Shown: positions 36,972 through 45,603, counted from the stretch's first letter. The stretch: DNA of 57,076 nucleotides from Peribacillus deserti (GCF_016909175.1 NZ_JAFBFI010000020.1:1-57076), one strand, 5' to 3'. Notes: generated by a model from the letters alone, not told the origin. Program-made: numbers and translations.

Positions 36972-38786
36972 TTAAAAGTGAAAAGCATATAAACATTTAG
37001 CAAATTGCTCAAAGGGAAGAGAGGCCTCACCTTCTATTTCCCCATTTCCGGAAACACTCACTTCCATATCCTTGCCCCATATCTGGCTGCTGTCATTATT
37101 AGGGTTGTAAAAGTAAACCCGGACATTTCCCAGCTGATCTTCACAGATTCTTTGAATCAATATCGCATGGGCTCCCAGCGGCTTATCATTCCGATCATAA
37201 ATAATGACCCCTGCCGGCTGGGGAAGTGCATGCTGAATCGTATGCTGGAAACATGGGTGATAATAGTGTCTGAAAAGCATTAAAAAGTTCTGGCTATGAT
37301 TGACGTCCATGAATCCAGGCAAAACACCATGTCCGTAAAAGTGTGGATTTATCCATTTGTGTGCATCCTCACCTCTGAATCCAGTCCGCTTCAGCATTTC
37401 AGCATAAATTGCATCTAAATGAGGAAGAAGGACCGCTGACGCTGAATCCATTGGAATGGTGAAGTTTATTTCAGATAATCTTAAATAGGAAGAACTTATT
37501 ATCTGGCCCTCATAGGGGAGTGACACTGCCCCCGTAGTTATTGCTTCATGATAGATTTTCAGAAAGAATACAGGATTCTTTTGCGACCAGTAGCTTAGCG
37601 CCCTTGTCGACTGACAGGTTGGATTAAATCCTTGCCCAACGCCAAGCGGCTGCCCGAGTATGTTTATAAGCCCGGCTGCCAGGCATGCTTTTGCCTCTTG
37701 ATCCGTCCTGCAGTGAAATACTTTCTGTATGAGTTGTTGTGTTGAAAAATCAGGTTCGGAGGATATGACCTGGCGTATTGCCTTGTTAAGCTCTTCTGTG
37801 AAAATATCCCTTTCCAGCATTTTTGATAATCCATATACCGCCTGCTTAGTCTTTTTATGAATGCCTGCAGTAATAAGTTCTTGTATTAGCGGAAAATGCT
37901 GCTTCAAATTTTTATTCCCCGCTGCTTTCAGACCTAATGAGGCGCCAATTAACCCTGGGGCATACTTATTTAGATGTGTCACTAGACAAGCATGGCTTGG
38001 TGAAACGAGGCCTGTATTTGCCATTGATAGGCTGAATTGCTCTGCTTCACGGGCTAAGGACTCATAGTTCAGCTGCTTTAGTTCCTCTTCGTACCGTTCC
38101 TCAAACTCTCTTGAGAAATGGGAGGGTGTGTGAACAGCATCTTTATACTTCTTAAACGATTCAGGCTGAATCTGATAATGCTTAAGAAGCACTGCTCCTG
38201 AGGCTATCAGCTTTTCAATTTTATCGGTTATTATAGGCCGTTGAACGGACAGTTTTTCAATTTCTTTCGTTACATATTCTAATGCACCATGGAAAGGATA
38301 TCGGAGAGTGATAAATTCAAATAGTATTCGGGTTTGCTGGAATTCTGTCTGATTTATTCGGGCCTCTTCGGTTTCAGCAATAAAAAGTGAATCCAAATTG
38401 AGGGCTATTACTTCATTTAAATATAGGCGGGCTTTTTCGGCACTGAATGAAGGGTGGGGGTATATCCCGAGAGCTATGGCAAGTATTCGAAGATTGCTGC
38501 AGACCTCCGTAGTGGCAGCGGCGTTCCCGGCTTCCAGAGTTCCCCTGACTAAAGGGGGCTGGAGAAGATCCATATGTTCCCAGGGAGTCCCCTGGAAAAA
38601 ATGGTGTTGATCTAACTGGGGAGCATAGGAAAATAAAGTTTCAAGTCCAGATAAACTCATAGTGAGCTCACTTGCTTTCAAAAGAATCTGGTCTCGCAGC
38701 AGGTTTCTCCTAGGTGACTTATCCTGCATGTACAAATGAACCAAGGGCAGCAGCGGGTCATCTTTCAGATTATTTAATAAGCCCAT
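36972..38786 (-). CDS. large protein of unknown function, papain-like Cys/His/Asn signature (paralogue 2)
   Basis: 604 residues, cytosolic, no signal or TM helix. Residues 1-350 are mostly helical with blocks shared with its neighbour (LQPPLV.G, FLNEV/YLNEV.ALNLD, L.VQRPI). The C-terminal part looks like a papain-fold hydrolase: VGQGFNPTCQSTRALSYW with likely nucleophile C391, LGAHAILIQRI with H540, and YFYNPNNDSSQ with N561. The His-Asn gap (21) is the same in the paralogue at 39617. RGEDAHKWINPHFYG and GNGEIEGE are also shared. I do not recognise a named family. It lies downstream of the ATP-grasp gene and its paralogue, on the same strand but 830 bases away. AAAGGA precedes the ATG. Confidence 0.75.
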   Translation of the reverse strand: MGLLNNLKDDPLLPLVHLYMQDKSPRRNLLRDQILLKASELTMSLSGLETLFSYAPQLDQHHFFQGTPWEHMDLLQPPLVRGTLEAGNAAATTEVCSNLRILAIALGIYPHPSFSAEKARLYLNEVIALNLDSLFIAETEEARINQTEFQQTRILFEFITLRYPFHGALEYVTKEIEKLSVQRPIITDKIEKLIASGAVLLKHYQIQPESFKKYKDAVHTPSHFSREFEERYEEELKQLNYESLAREAEQFSLSMANTGLVSPSHACLVTHLNKYAPGLIGASLGLKAAGNKNLKQHFPLIQELITAGIHKKTKQAVYGLSKMLERDIFTEELNKAIRQVISSEPDFSTQQLIQKVFHCRTDQEAKACLAAGLINILGQPLGVGQGFNPTCQSTRALSYWSQKNPVFFLKIYHEAITTGAVSLPYEGQIISSSYLRLSEINFTIPMDSASAVLLPHLDAIYAEMLKRTGFRGEDAHKWINPHFYGHGVLPGFMDVNHSQNFLMLFRHYYHPCFQHTIQHALPQPAGVIIYDRNDKPLGAHAILIQRICEDQLGNVRVYFYNPNNDSSQIWGKDMEVSVSGNGEIEGEASLPFEQFAKCLYAFHF

Positions 38787-38984
38787 GATTTTCTTTCCTT
38801 TCGGTTTACAAAGCTTACTATAGTATAGACAAAAAGAGGGATAAATTTACAAGCTTTTACCAAAAAAGAAATAATGGGCATTATGGAGAAGGGTTGAGTG
38901 TATCCGGAATAACTATGAGCCGGGCAGGGGGAGAGTGGTTGGTAGAGGTGCCAACAATCCTTACGCAACATGCGAAAGCAAGGG

Positions 38985-39250
38985 GGCATAGAGCCTGAAT
39001 AAGCATATGTGATAAAGGAAAGCGTAAATCCCGAAAAGACATAAGGTGTTAAAGGAAAGCATGAGACTCAGAATCTTGAGTAGAATCCTGCCAATTATAA
39101 GGATAAGCATAAAAGGCTAAAACTAAAGCATAGAACTCGCAAACTTAAGCATAAAATTCACAAACTTAAGCATAGAACGTATAAACTTAATCATAGAATT
39201 CACAAACATAAGCATAAACTCCTGAACATAAGCATAAGCCATTTAAATCA
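38985..39250. repeat. tandem array with 21-bp period, AAGCATAGAA-type unit
   Basis: CATA cores at 39129, 39150, 39171, 39192, 39213 and 39233 are spaced 21, 21, 21, 21 and 20 bases. Older, degenerate units extend leftward (38987, 39004, 39023, 39040, 39060, 39109). The best unit is AAGCATAGAATTCACAAACTT. Read on the minus strand, units hold TTTATGCTT or TCTATGCTT. Confidence 0.85.
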
Positions 39251-39420
39251 TAACTAAATTTTTCTAAACACCGCCAAAACCTCTAGAAAATTCAATATTC
39301 CACTTCACTTTATGACTGCTTTATTAATAAAATACTACTAATTGGTTAATTCCTTCATTTATTTTACACAAAAAATCCCTTTTAAAAAGTTCGGACAAAG
39401 CCCTCCTTCAAAACAATGGG

Positions 39421-39505
39421 TATATGAGGCTAAAACTATTTTTTATGTGGCTATAACATCAATTTATGTGGCTAACTCGATATTTTATGTGTCTGTCTAT
39501 CGAGC
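39421..39505. repeat. tandem array with exact 21-bp period, TTTATGTGGCT unit
   Basis: Four units start at 39421 (TATATG), 39442, 39463 and 39484 (TTTATG). Each step is exactly 21 bases. The first 10-11 bases of a unit are conserved; the rest is variable. Confidence 0.75.
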
Positions 39506-39574
39506 TTAACGTATTATCCTGCCAGTCTATACACTGCCTGAGGAATCCCGCGGCTCACATGTTCTCAATTAGAT

Positions 39575-39611
39575 AAAAAAACTATGCTCCCAAATCAGAG
39601 CATAGTTTTTT
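39575..39611 (-). terminator. terminator of the 743-residue gene
   Basis: AAAAAACTATGCTC pairs with GAGCATAGTTTTTT. It sits five bases beyond the stop codon and would work on both strands. Confidence 0.9.
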
Positions 39612-39616
39612 AACTG

Positions 39617-41848
39617 TTAAATCCAGGTATATGCTTCGCCCCAGCTTGTCTGGGCGATTCCTTTTATCTCAGCCACGATGCTGTCTTCCACCATATACGT
39701 ATCTCCCTGCTCATACGGATTGTAATGGAATGCATACATGCGTGACACAAATTGATGGAAAGGCAGTGAGCATTCCCCTTCAAGCTCTCCATTTCCGGTA
39801 ACGCTTGGCTCAATGCCCTGGCCCCAATTCTGGCTGCTGTCATTGTTAGGATTGTAGAAATAGATTCTGTATTCTCCGTTTGCATCTTCGGCAATTCTTT
39901 GAATGGACACTGCATGCAAGCCTAATAGGTTTCCATGGACATTGGTAATATAAATGCCGACAGGATTAGGGTAAATCAGCTCGTATCCTTCATTATAGTC
40001 CGGGTGATGGGTTGCATAGAATAAGCGGACAAAGGCATCAAACTCAGATACATATCCAGTGATAGGATCTATAAGATTTAAGAATCCTCTAGGAATCCAC
40101 TCTCCATAAAATTCCGGATTCACCCATTTATGCCCGTCTTCACCGCGCAGTAATGTTTTCTTCATCATTTCATTATAAATTTTATCCAGGTGTGGAACGA
40201 GAACCTTTGAGACCGGATCTAAATCCTGGTGAATTTCTCCACCGGCTACTCCGCCTTCCAGCTGGCTTGAATGGATAACTTCACCTTCAAACGTCATATC
40301 AATATCATTATCGCGTGCACCGCGGGCAATATTTTCAAGCAGCTGTCCATTGCCATGCTGAGCCCATAAGCTGATGGCCCTTGCAGACTGGCAGGTAGGG
40401 TTTAATCCCTGGCCCACACCCAGCGGCTGGCCGAGAACACTAACGGTTCCCGCAACTAATATTCCATTTGCGGTAATGCCGTTTTTCCTATATAAAGGCT
40501 TTAATAAGCTGTTTCTGACTTGAGGATGGATATCCAGCTCTAATAGACGGCGGATAGCCGGGATTAGAGGCTCCTGGGTCAAAACTCCTCTGTCCAGCAT
40601 CCTGCCCAGTCCATAAATAGCCTGGCAGGTCTGCGGATAGATCGAAAGTAGAATAATGTCCCGGATCAGTTCTTTGTTGGCATTATAGCTCGCGATGCCA
40701 GTTTCTGATAAATCAAGTGCTGCAGGCATTAAATCTGGTTTCGCTCTATTAATAAAACGGATAAAGGTAGCATGAAAAGGTGATACAAGGCCTGTGGCTT
40801 GTACAGATTTTGAGAATACTTCAGCCTCTTTTTCTAATACTTCTTCATCTGCTTCCTTTAATTTACTCTGATATTGCCGTATATCCGGAAACTCCGCACT
40901 AAGTGGAGTAGGGGAAGTAATAGCTTTTTCAAATTTTATAAGGGACTCTTTGGACTTTTCATCGATATCCGATTTAACCATATTCTTGGCCATTTCAATC
41001 ATGCTTTTAATGCGGTCAACCATAATCGGCCTTTGGACAGTTAAACGTTCAATTTCTCCTACAATTTTATCTGCTATGGCGTTAAAGGACAGTTCGGCTC
41101 CTAAATATTGAAATAGGCGCTCTGCGCGTTCAATATGTTCTCCGGATTCAACCCTTGCAGCTTCCGTTTCAGGAGGGAAAAGCAAATCTAAATTCAATGC
41201 AAGCACTTCATTCAAAAATGATCTGGCCTCTTCCTGTGAAAGCTTACTATGCTGGTAATCCCCCTTAGCGATTGAAAGAAGACGCATTTCACTTAACAGT
41301 TCAATGATAGAGTTAACTCCTTTTAGCTTTAGGGAGCCACCTACTAAAGGCGGCTGTAGCTTTGAAGCATCCTCCCATGGCCCGGCATAAAAAACTCCCG
41401 CTTCATCATATTTAGAAGCATTTTCGTAGAGCGCATGAAGGCCGTCTTCTGTACCAGCCAATTCTGTAGCCAATTGAAACACATTGGTCTGATACATGCT
41501 TTTGGCAAAAGGCTTTGCCTGCTGTAACGAATCAAGGGCTGATTCGAATTTTTCAATAAGAGTAGATGTTTCTGTGGCCATCGTTTCTTTTCCCCCAGTC
41601 GCTAAAGGTAAAATATCATGTATTTCTAAATTTGGAGATTCGTTTTCAACTTCAGATCTTTCTAGCTCCTCATTCATTTCAACAGTGTTTCCGCTGAGAT
41701 GAGGTTCCATATTACTGGCGTAAGCTTGTTCTTGAGGTGCATCTGTATCAGGAAGACTTTTCTCGGCTATAGCGGTTGAAGTCTCGCCGCCATCATTAGA
41801 AAAGAGCAGATGATACAGTCGTTTCCACCTATTATAAATAAAAGTCAT
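39617..41848 (-). CDS. large protein of unknown function, papain-like Cys/His/Asn signature (paralogue 1)
   Basis: 743 residues from the start that overlaps the ATP-grasp gene by 17 bases. Residues 1-89 are a polar, acidic, probably disordered extension absent from the paralogue. Homology begins at METS-like M90 (ATETSTLIEKFE), which also has GGGGGA upstream and may be a second start (41581). The C-terminal domain has VGQGLNPTCQSARAIS (C486), LLGLHAVSIQRI (H645) and YFYNPNNDSSQ (N666), read as a papain-like hydrolase or transglutaminase-like triad. RGEDGHKWVNPEFYG is shared with paralogue 2. No signal peptide. The overlap with the ATP-grasp gene strongly suggests coupled translation and a joint function. 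Confidence 0.78.
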   Translation of the reverse strand: MTFIYNRWKRLYHLLFSNDGGETSTAIAEKSLPDTDAPQEQAYASNMEPHLSGNTVEMNEELERSEVENESPNLEIHDILPLATGGKETMATETSTLIEKFESALDSLQQAKPFAKSMYQTNVFQLATELAGTEDGLHALYENASKYDEAGVFYAGPWEDASKLQPPLVGGSLKLKGVNSIIELLSEMRLLSIAKGDYQHSKLSQEEARSFLNEVLALNLDLLFPPETEAARVESGEHIERAERLFQYLGAELSFNAIADKIVGEIERLTVQRPIMVDRIKSMIEMAKNMVKSDIDEKSKESLIKFEKAITSPTPLSAEFPDIRQYQSKLKEADEEVLEKEAEVFSKSVQATGLVSPFHATFIRFINRAKPDLMPAALDLSETGIASYNANKELIRDIILLSIYPQTCQAIYGLGRMLDRGVLTQEPLIPAIRRLLELDIHPQVRNSLLKPLYRKNGITANGILVAGTVSVLGQPLGVGQGLNPTCQSARAISLWAQHGNGQLLENIARGARDNDIDMTFEGEVIHSSQLEGGVAGGEIHQDLDPVSKVLVPHLDKIYNEMMKKTLLRGEDGHKWVNPEFYGEWIPRGFLNLIDPITGYVSEFDAFVRLFYATHHPDYNEGYELIYPNPVGIYITNVHGNLLGLHAVSIQRIAEDANGEYRIYFYNPNNDSSQNWGQGIEPSVTGNGELEGECSLPFHQFVSRMYAFHYNPYEQGDTYMVEDSIVAEIKGIAQTSWGEAYTWI

Positions 41849-43061
41849 ACTTCTCGTATTGCTTTAATAAGCTTCTCATTTTTTCGCTGTCGTCTCCAAA
41901 GAAGAAGATGGTGCCGTAGTGGTTGCCGAATCCAACCCTCTCTGCGACTTTTGACGTAACAGGGATAAACATGTCATGTTTTTCAAAGTATGGATTCGTT
42001 TTCAATTCTTCGGGAACATTAAGACGTTCAATTAGTTTAACTTTAGGGTAAACCATTAAACTCCCAGCATAGCCTCTTGCAGAGGTTACTTCTTCCGGGA
42101 AAAATGCTTGAAGCTCCTCCTCGGTTGTATCCGGATCGCTGCAAAGTATCTGCGCTTGGAATGCACTGAATCCATAGGCACGTTCAATCAGCTCGAATAT
42201 ATGGCCTCCTGGTACACGGGCAGCCACTTCCCCAAAATTCAATGTTCCATCAGCCGCAATGAAGTACTCAGGGTGAATGACACCATATTTAATTTCAAAT
42301 GAATCTACGAGCTTTTGTACTTCTTCTCTAATTCTTGGACGCCATTCCTCTAAAGCAGGGGATGCCGGTATAAAGTTTGAATGGCCCAGCTGTACATATT
42401 CTGTAATATTCAGAAATTGAATCTTGCCATTATGGATGAAGGCTTCACATGAGAATTCCTGTCCATCCAGATGGCTCTCCATCAGGCAGGGAAATTCAGT
42501 GTCGCCCATTAAGTCTATATCCTGTGCATCGCGGATCAGGCGGTGTCCTACTGTGCCGGCTTTATTTAACGGCTTAACGTGGATAGGATCATTTACATCG
42601 CCATCCATTTTAATAAGAGCCTCATTCATCCTTTTCAAAAAGCGGTATACATCATCCTTCGTGTAAGCCTCTTCAAATACACCTACGCGAATTCCAGCCA
42701 TTTGGGCTTTACGTTTCATTAAACCTTTATCTCTTAGAAGAAGTGAGCGGTTAAATATTCGGGGATCGTTATTGAAATGTGCATTCAGTGCGCCGGCCCA
42801 TTCAACGGTTTCTTCATAAATCGGCACAGCTACCTTAGTATTCAAAGCTGCCAGTTTTTCGTATAACTCGATGGAACGTTCGTTCAACTGTTCGAAGTCC
42901 CAGGCAACAAATTGGATGCCGTTTTTATCTGCAAACTCCTGGAAGTCTGGGGGACCGACCACGACATATGGTTTGTTCAGCTTATCGATTGCCTCAATAG
43001 CCGGCAAACTCCAGCCTAAGAGAGCCGTTAATTTAGTTTCTTGGATTTCAGATTTATCCAT
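41832..43061 (-). CDS. ATP-grasp domain protein (amide or peptide ligase type)
   Basis: 409 residues. ATP-grasp enzymes join a carboxylate to an amine or thiol through an acyl-phosphate. The N-terminal pre-grasp domain is at about 1-110. The ATP-binding region has PIHVKPLNKAG, then MESHLDGQEFSCEAFIHNG, and the metal and phosphate loop GVIHPEYFIAADGTLNFGEV followed by AARVPGGHIFELI. That is the pattern of dipeptide or carboxylate-amine ligases, with E-x-A-x-R in place of the usual E-x-N-x-R. The substrate is not visible from sequence. It is the first gene of an operon with paralogue 1 and has a good sigma-A promoter. Confidence 0.88.
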   Translation of the reverse strand: MDKSEIQETKLTALLGWSLPAIEAIDKLNKPYVVVGPPDFQEFADKNGIQFVAWDFEQLNERSIELYEKLAALNTKVAVPIYEETVEWAGALNAHFNNDPRIFNRSLLLRDKGLMKRKAQMAGIRVGVFEEAYTKDDVYRFLKRMNEALIKMDGDVNDPIHVKPLNKAGTVGHRLIRDAQDIDLMGDTEFPCLMESHLDGQEFSCEAFIHNGKIQFLNITEYVQLGHSNFIPASPALEEWRPRIREEVQKLVDSFEIKYGVIHPEYFIAADGTLNFGEVAARVPGGHIFELIERAYGFSAFQAQILCSDPDTTEEELQAFFPEEVTSARGYAGSLMVYPKVKLIERLNVPEELKTNPYFEKHDMFIPVTSKVAERVGFGNHYGTIFFFGDDSEKMRSLLKQYEKYDFYL

Positions 43062-43106
43062 CCTTGTTCCCTGCCTTTTTAATAGAGTAAAAGAATCTTA
43101 ACGAAC

Positions 43107-43135
43107 TATATATTTCCTAAACTAAAAGTTTTCAA
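43107..43135 (-). promoter_or_regulatory. sigma-A promoter of the ATP-grasp operon
   Basis: On the minus strand: TTGAAA (43135-43130), 17 bases, TATATA (43112-43107). It lies about 45 bases upstream of the start codon, back to back with the promoter of the GNAT gene. Confidence 0.65.
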
Positions 43136-43154
43136 ACATATTTTTTTAAAAAAG

Positions 43155-43180
43155 GTTTAATGGGTAAAAAATATTGGTAT
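43155..43180 (+). promoter_or_regulatory. sigma-B-type promoter of the YjbC-like gene
   Basis: GTTTAA-N14-TGGTAT: perfect -35 and five of six in the -10. As I recall, B. subtilis yjbC belongs to the general-stress regulon. Confidence 0.5.
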
Positions 43181-43222
43181 TAGAAGATAGATTTAATAAC
43201 TTTAAAGGAGTTGCCACGGACA

Positions 43223-43786
43223 ATGACTGAATGGTATAGCAAGCTGAGAGAATATTTCCCTGAAAGAGAGATGAAATCGGAGGCGCAAATGAAAATCTTA
43301 TTCTCCGATAAAGAAACGTATAAGCGGGAGACTGGTCCTGAACATGTTCTCATCTATCTCGAAAAGGAAGATTTTATCTTTGTTGATTACATTCTGATAA
43401 GCGGAAAATACCGTGGAAACGGAATGGGCAGCACTCTCATAAGCCGGCTTAAAAAGAAAAATAAGCCAATTCTCCTTGAAGTAGAGCCAATTACACCATC
43501 AGATCCTGATAGCAAAAAGAGAGTTCAATTTTATGAGAGAAACAGCTTCAAAAAAGCTAATTCTATAATCTATCAGCGCCGCCATGTTATTACAGATGAA
43601 TTAAATGACATGGATATCTTTTATTGGTCCCCAGAGCGTAAAAATGAGGAATGGGTTTTTTCTAAAATGAGAGAAGTATACACAGAAGTGCATTCATATA
43701 AAGCAGCAGATGTTTATGATAAAGAAATGCAAAAAGTGACTGAGGTTCTGTCTATAAAAGAAGACAACTGGAGTGTCGCAAAATAA
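43223..43786 (+). CDS. GNAT acetyltransferase, YjbC-like
   Basis: 187 residues. A GNAT fold with the acetyl-CoA loop SGKYRGNGMGSTLI at about 65-78. The N-terminus WYSKLREYFPEREMKS and the stretch FVDYILISGKYRG, KPILLEVEPI, RRVQFYER-type (RVQFYERNSF) and MDIFYWSPE follow B. subtilis YjbC closely. In B. subtilis yjbC precedes spx; no spx gene is here. The ATG at 43223 is chosen; AAAGGAG is 12 bases upstream. It is divergent from the ATP-grasp operon with a shared promoter region. Acceptor unknown. Confidence 0.88.
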   Translation: MTEWYSKLREYFPEREMKSEAQMKILFSDKETYKRETGPEHVLIYLEKEDFIFVDYILISGKYRGNGMGSTLISRLKKKNKPILLEVEPITPSDPDSKKRVQFYERNSFKKANSIIYQRRHVITDELNDMDIFYWSPERKNEEWVFSKMREVYTEVHSYKAADVYDKEMQKVTEVLSIKEDNWSVAK

Positions 43787-43888
43787 TTTGAAAATACAAG
43801 AATGTAAACGCTTAACACAATATGTTTTGCTGTTAACTTCTTATACTCAGAACTTCTATATTTAAGTGATGTTCAATATGGGAGGATT

Positions 43889-43921
43889 AAAGGGCTGCTA
43901 ATGTGCAGTCCTTTTTCTTTT
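43889..43921 (+). terminator. terminator of the GNAT gene
   Basis: AAAGGGCTGC pairs with GCAGTCCTTT (one G-T), then TTCTTTT. Confidence 0.8.
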
Positions 43922-43930
43922 AGTTTTAAC

Positions 43931-44156
43931 TGACTGAAGTTGTTGGTGAAGTCCAGAACTTTATAGAAGCTGACGGCCGAAAAATACAAAAACGATATAA
44001 GTACTATTTCTAGTATTGCAGGAGAAGAAGCTAAACCGGTAACTCTTCCTATAAAGGGTAAACCTTCATTAAGGGTTATTTATTCGTTATGAAAATAATG
44101 AAGTTAAGTCTTATCATGTTTATCTGCCTCAGAATATTTTCTCCCACCAGCCATGA
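43931..44156 (+). pseudogene. frameshifted 3' fragment of an unknown gene
   Basis: Coding-like pieces in shifted frames: EVVGEVQNFIEADGRKIQK, then ISTISSIAGEEAKPVTLPI and KGKPSLRVIYS, then ENNEVKSYHVYLPQNIFSHQ before TGA at 44154. No family recognised. The promoter-less spacer to the DinB gene follows. Confidence 0.35.
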
Positions 44157-44308
44157 GGAAGTATATTATAAAAAAAGCCGAAAAACATTCATTTATTAAA
44201 AAAGAAATTATCAATTAAATATCCATTTTCTTTATTGGTCTAATTAACCCGAACTTATCAAGAAACCTTCATGTATAATTAAAGGTAATTATAAGGAGGT
44301 GGGGCAAT

Positions 44309-44779
44309 ATGAAACCAGCTGAATTAATCGTATTAAATTTTGAAGAGATCAGAAGACGAAGCATTAAGGTCTGGAGATCTATTCCTACTGACTATTTAGA
44401 CTGGAAGCCAGATGAAGAAGCGATGACATGCTTGGAAATGGTGCGTCATGTACTGGATTCAGAACATTACTACCATCTAGCTATTTTGAATAGGGGAAGC
44501 CTTGAGCATTATGATTCGCCTTTTGATAAACAGCCAATAGTTTCTATTGAACAAGAAATAACCCTTTCAGAACCTTTAAGGGCAAGCTTTATTGAAATGG
44601 CAGGATCACTTACCGCTGAGGATCTTTCCCATATTTTAATCGATCGTTCTGATTCTGGTTATATTAGGACTCTTGGAGATATGCTTCTCCGGGTCGGATA
44701 TCATGAATCTATACATACTGGGCAGCTCCTGGATTATTTACGGACAGCAGGAGTTCATAGAGTAAACATTTGGGATTAA
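44309..44779 (+). CDS. DinB-superfamily protein
   Basis: 156 residues, a four-helix-bundle protein of the DinB/YfiT group, metal-binding by family. Candidate ligands: His in EMVRHVLDSEHYYH and two in YHESIHTGQLLDYL. Many members are thiol transferases (bacillithiol, mycothiol) or have no known role. Start follows AAGGAGGTGG. Single gene. Confidence 0.88.
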   Translation: MKPAELIVLNFEEIRRRSIKVWRSIPTDYLDWKPDEEAMTCLEMVRHVLDSEHYYHLAILNRGSLEHYDSPFDKQPIVSIEQEITLSEPLRASFIEMAGSLTAEDLSHILIDRSDSGYIRTLGDMLLRVGYHESIHTGQLLDYLRTAGVHRVNIWD

Positions 44780-44865
44780 TGGCAGGAGCCTAAAACGGAC
44801 TGGAAATTGATTTGTAAAAATAGACCGTGTGTGGCTTATTTTTTTTTGCACTTATGGACCAAAGG

Positions 44866-44890
44866 GTTTTTGAAGGGAAATAACGGGAAT
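44866..44890 (+). promoter_or_regulatory. possible sigma-B promoter of the WrbA-like gene
   Basis: GTTTTT-N13-GGGAAT, 60 bases before the start codon. Confidence 0.4.
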
Positions 44891-44949
44891 TAAGATTATG
44901 TCATGGCAAGCCTTGGGAAAGATTTTTAAAGAGATAGGGAGATGGAAAA

Positions 44950-45564
44950 ATGGCAAATGTTAATGTTGCGATTATTTATTATAGTTCTACAGGGACTAAC
45001 TATCAATTATCCCGCTGGGCTGAAGAAGCTGTAACAGAGGCTGGGGCAGAGGTGCGACTGCTGAAGGTGAAAGAACTCGCTCCGGAAAGTGCAATTTCTC
45101 AAAATTCGGCATGGGAAAAACACTACAATGAAACAAAGGATGTGCCGGAAGCTTCGAATGACGATTTAGAATGGGCGGATGCCATCATTTTCAGTACTCC
45201 AACGAGGTTTGGAAATGTTCCAGCTCAGATTAAACAATTTTTGGACATGACGGGTGGACTGTGGGCACAAGGAAAGCTGGTTAATAAGGTTGTAAGTGCA
45301 ATGAGTTCCGCGAGTAATCTGCATGGAGGACAGGAACAGACGATTACGGCTCTCTATACGACCATGATGCACTGGGGTGCCATTCTTGTTCCACCCGGTT
45401 ATTCAGATCCTGTTACTTTTGGTGCTGGCGGTAATCCTTATGGCACCTCTGTAACGATAGACCAGGAAGGCAATATGAAAGAAGATGCAGAAGCGGCCGT
45501 TAAATTTCAGGCAAAAAGAACGATTGAAGTAGCAGGGTGGATTAAAGAAGGACAAAAAGAATAG
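44950..45564 (+). CDS. WrbA-like NAD(P)H:quinone oxidoreductase (flavodoxin fold)
   Basis: 204 residues. WrbA-type enzymes bind FMN and reduce quinones by two electrons, avoiding semiquinones. FMN phosphate loop IIYYSSTGTNYQL at about 8-20; FSTPTRFGNVPAQIKQFLD at about 80-98; SSASNLHGGQEQTI and HWGAILVPPGYSDP complete the family pattern. Start follows AGGGAG. A possible sigma-B promoter precedes it, and a hairpin terminator ends it. Confidence 0.93.
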   Translation: MANVNVAIIYYSSTGTNYQLSRWAEEAVTEAGAEVRLLKVKELAPESAISQNSAWEKHYNETKDVPEASNDDLEWADAIIFSTPTRFGNVPAQIKQFLDMTGGLWAQGKLVNKVVSAMSSASNLHGGQEQTITALYTTMMHWGAILVPPGYSDPVTFGAGGNPYGTSVTIDQEGNMKEDAEAAVKFQAKRTIEVAGWIKEGQKE

Positions 45565-45569
45565 TCTAA

Positions 45570-45603
45570 AGAGAGAATATCAGCAGATATTCTCTCTTTT
45601 TAC
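45570..45603 (+). terminator. terminator of the WrbA-like gene
   Basis: AAGAGAGAATATC pairs with GATATTCTCTCTT around a short loop, with a short T run (CTTTTTAC). Confidence 0.85.

Larger units (their letters stand above)
38787..39574. other. gene-free interval with two phased arrays
   Basis: About 790 bases between the two paralogues without a gene. It contains the repeat arrays at 38985-39250 and 39421-39505. A candidate promoter for the 604-residue gene is weak: TATACT on the minus strand near 38825 with TTGTAA 19 bases upstream. Confidence 0.5.
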
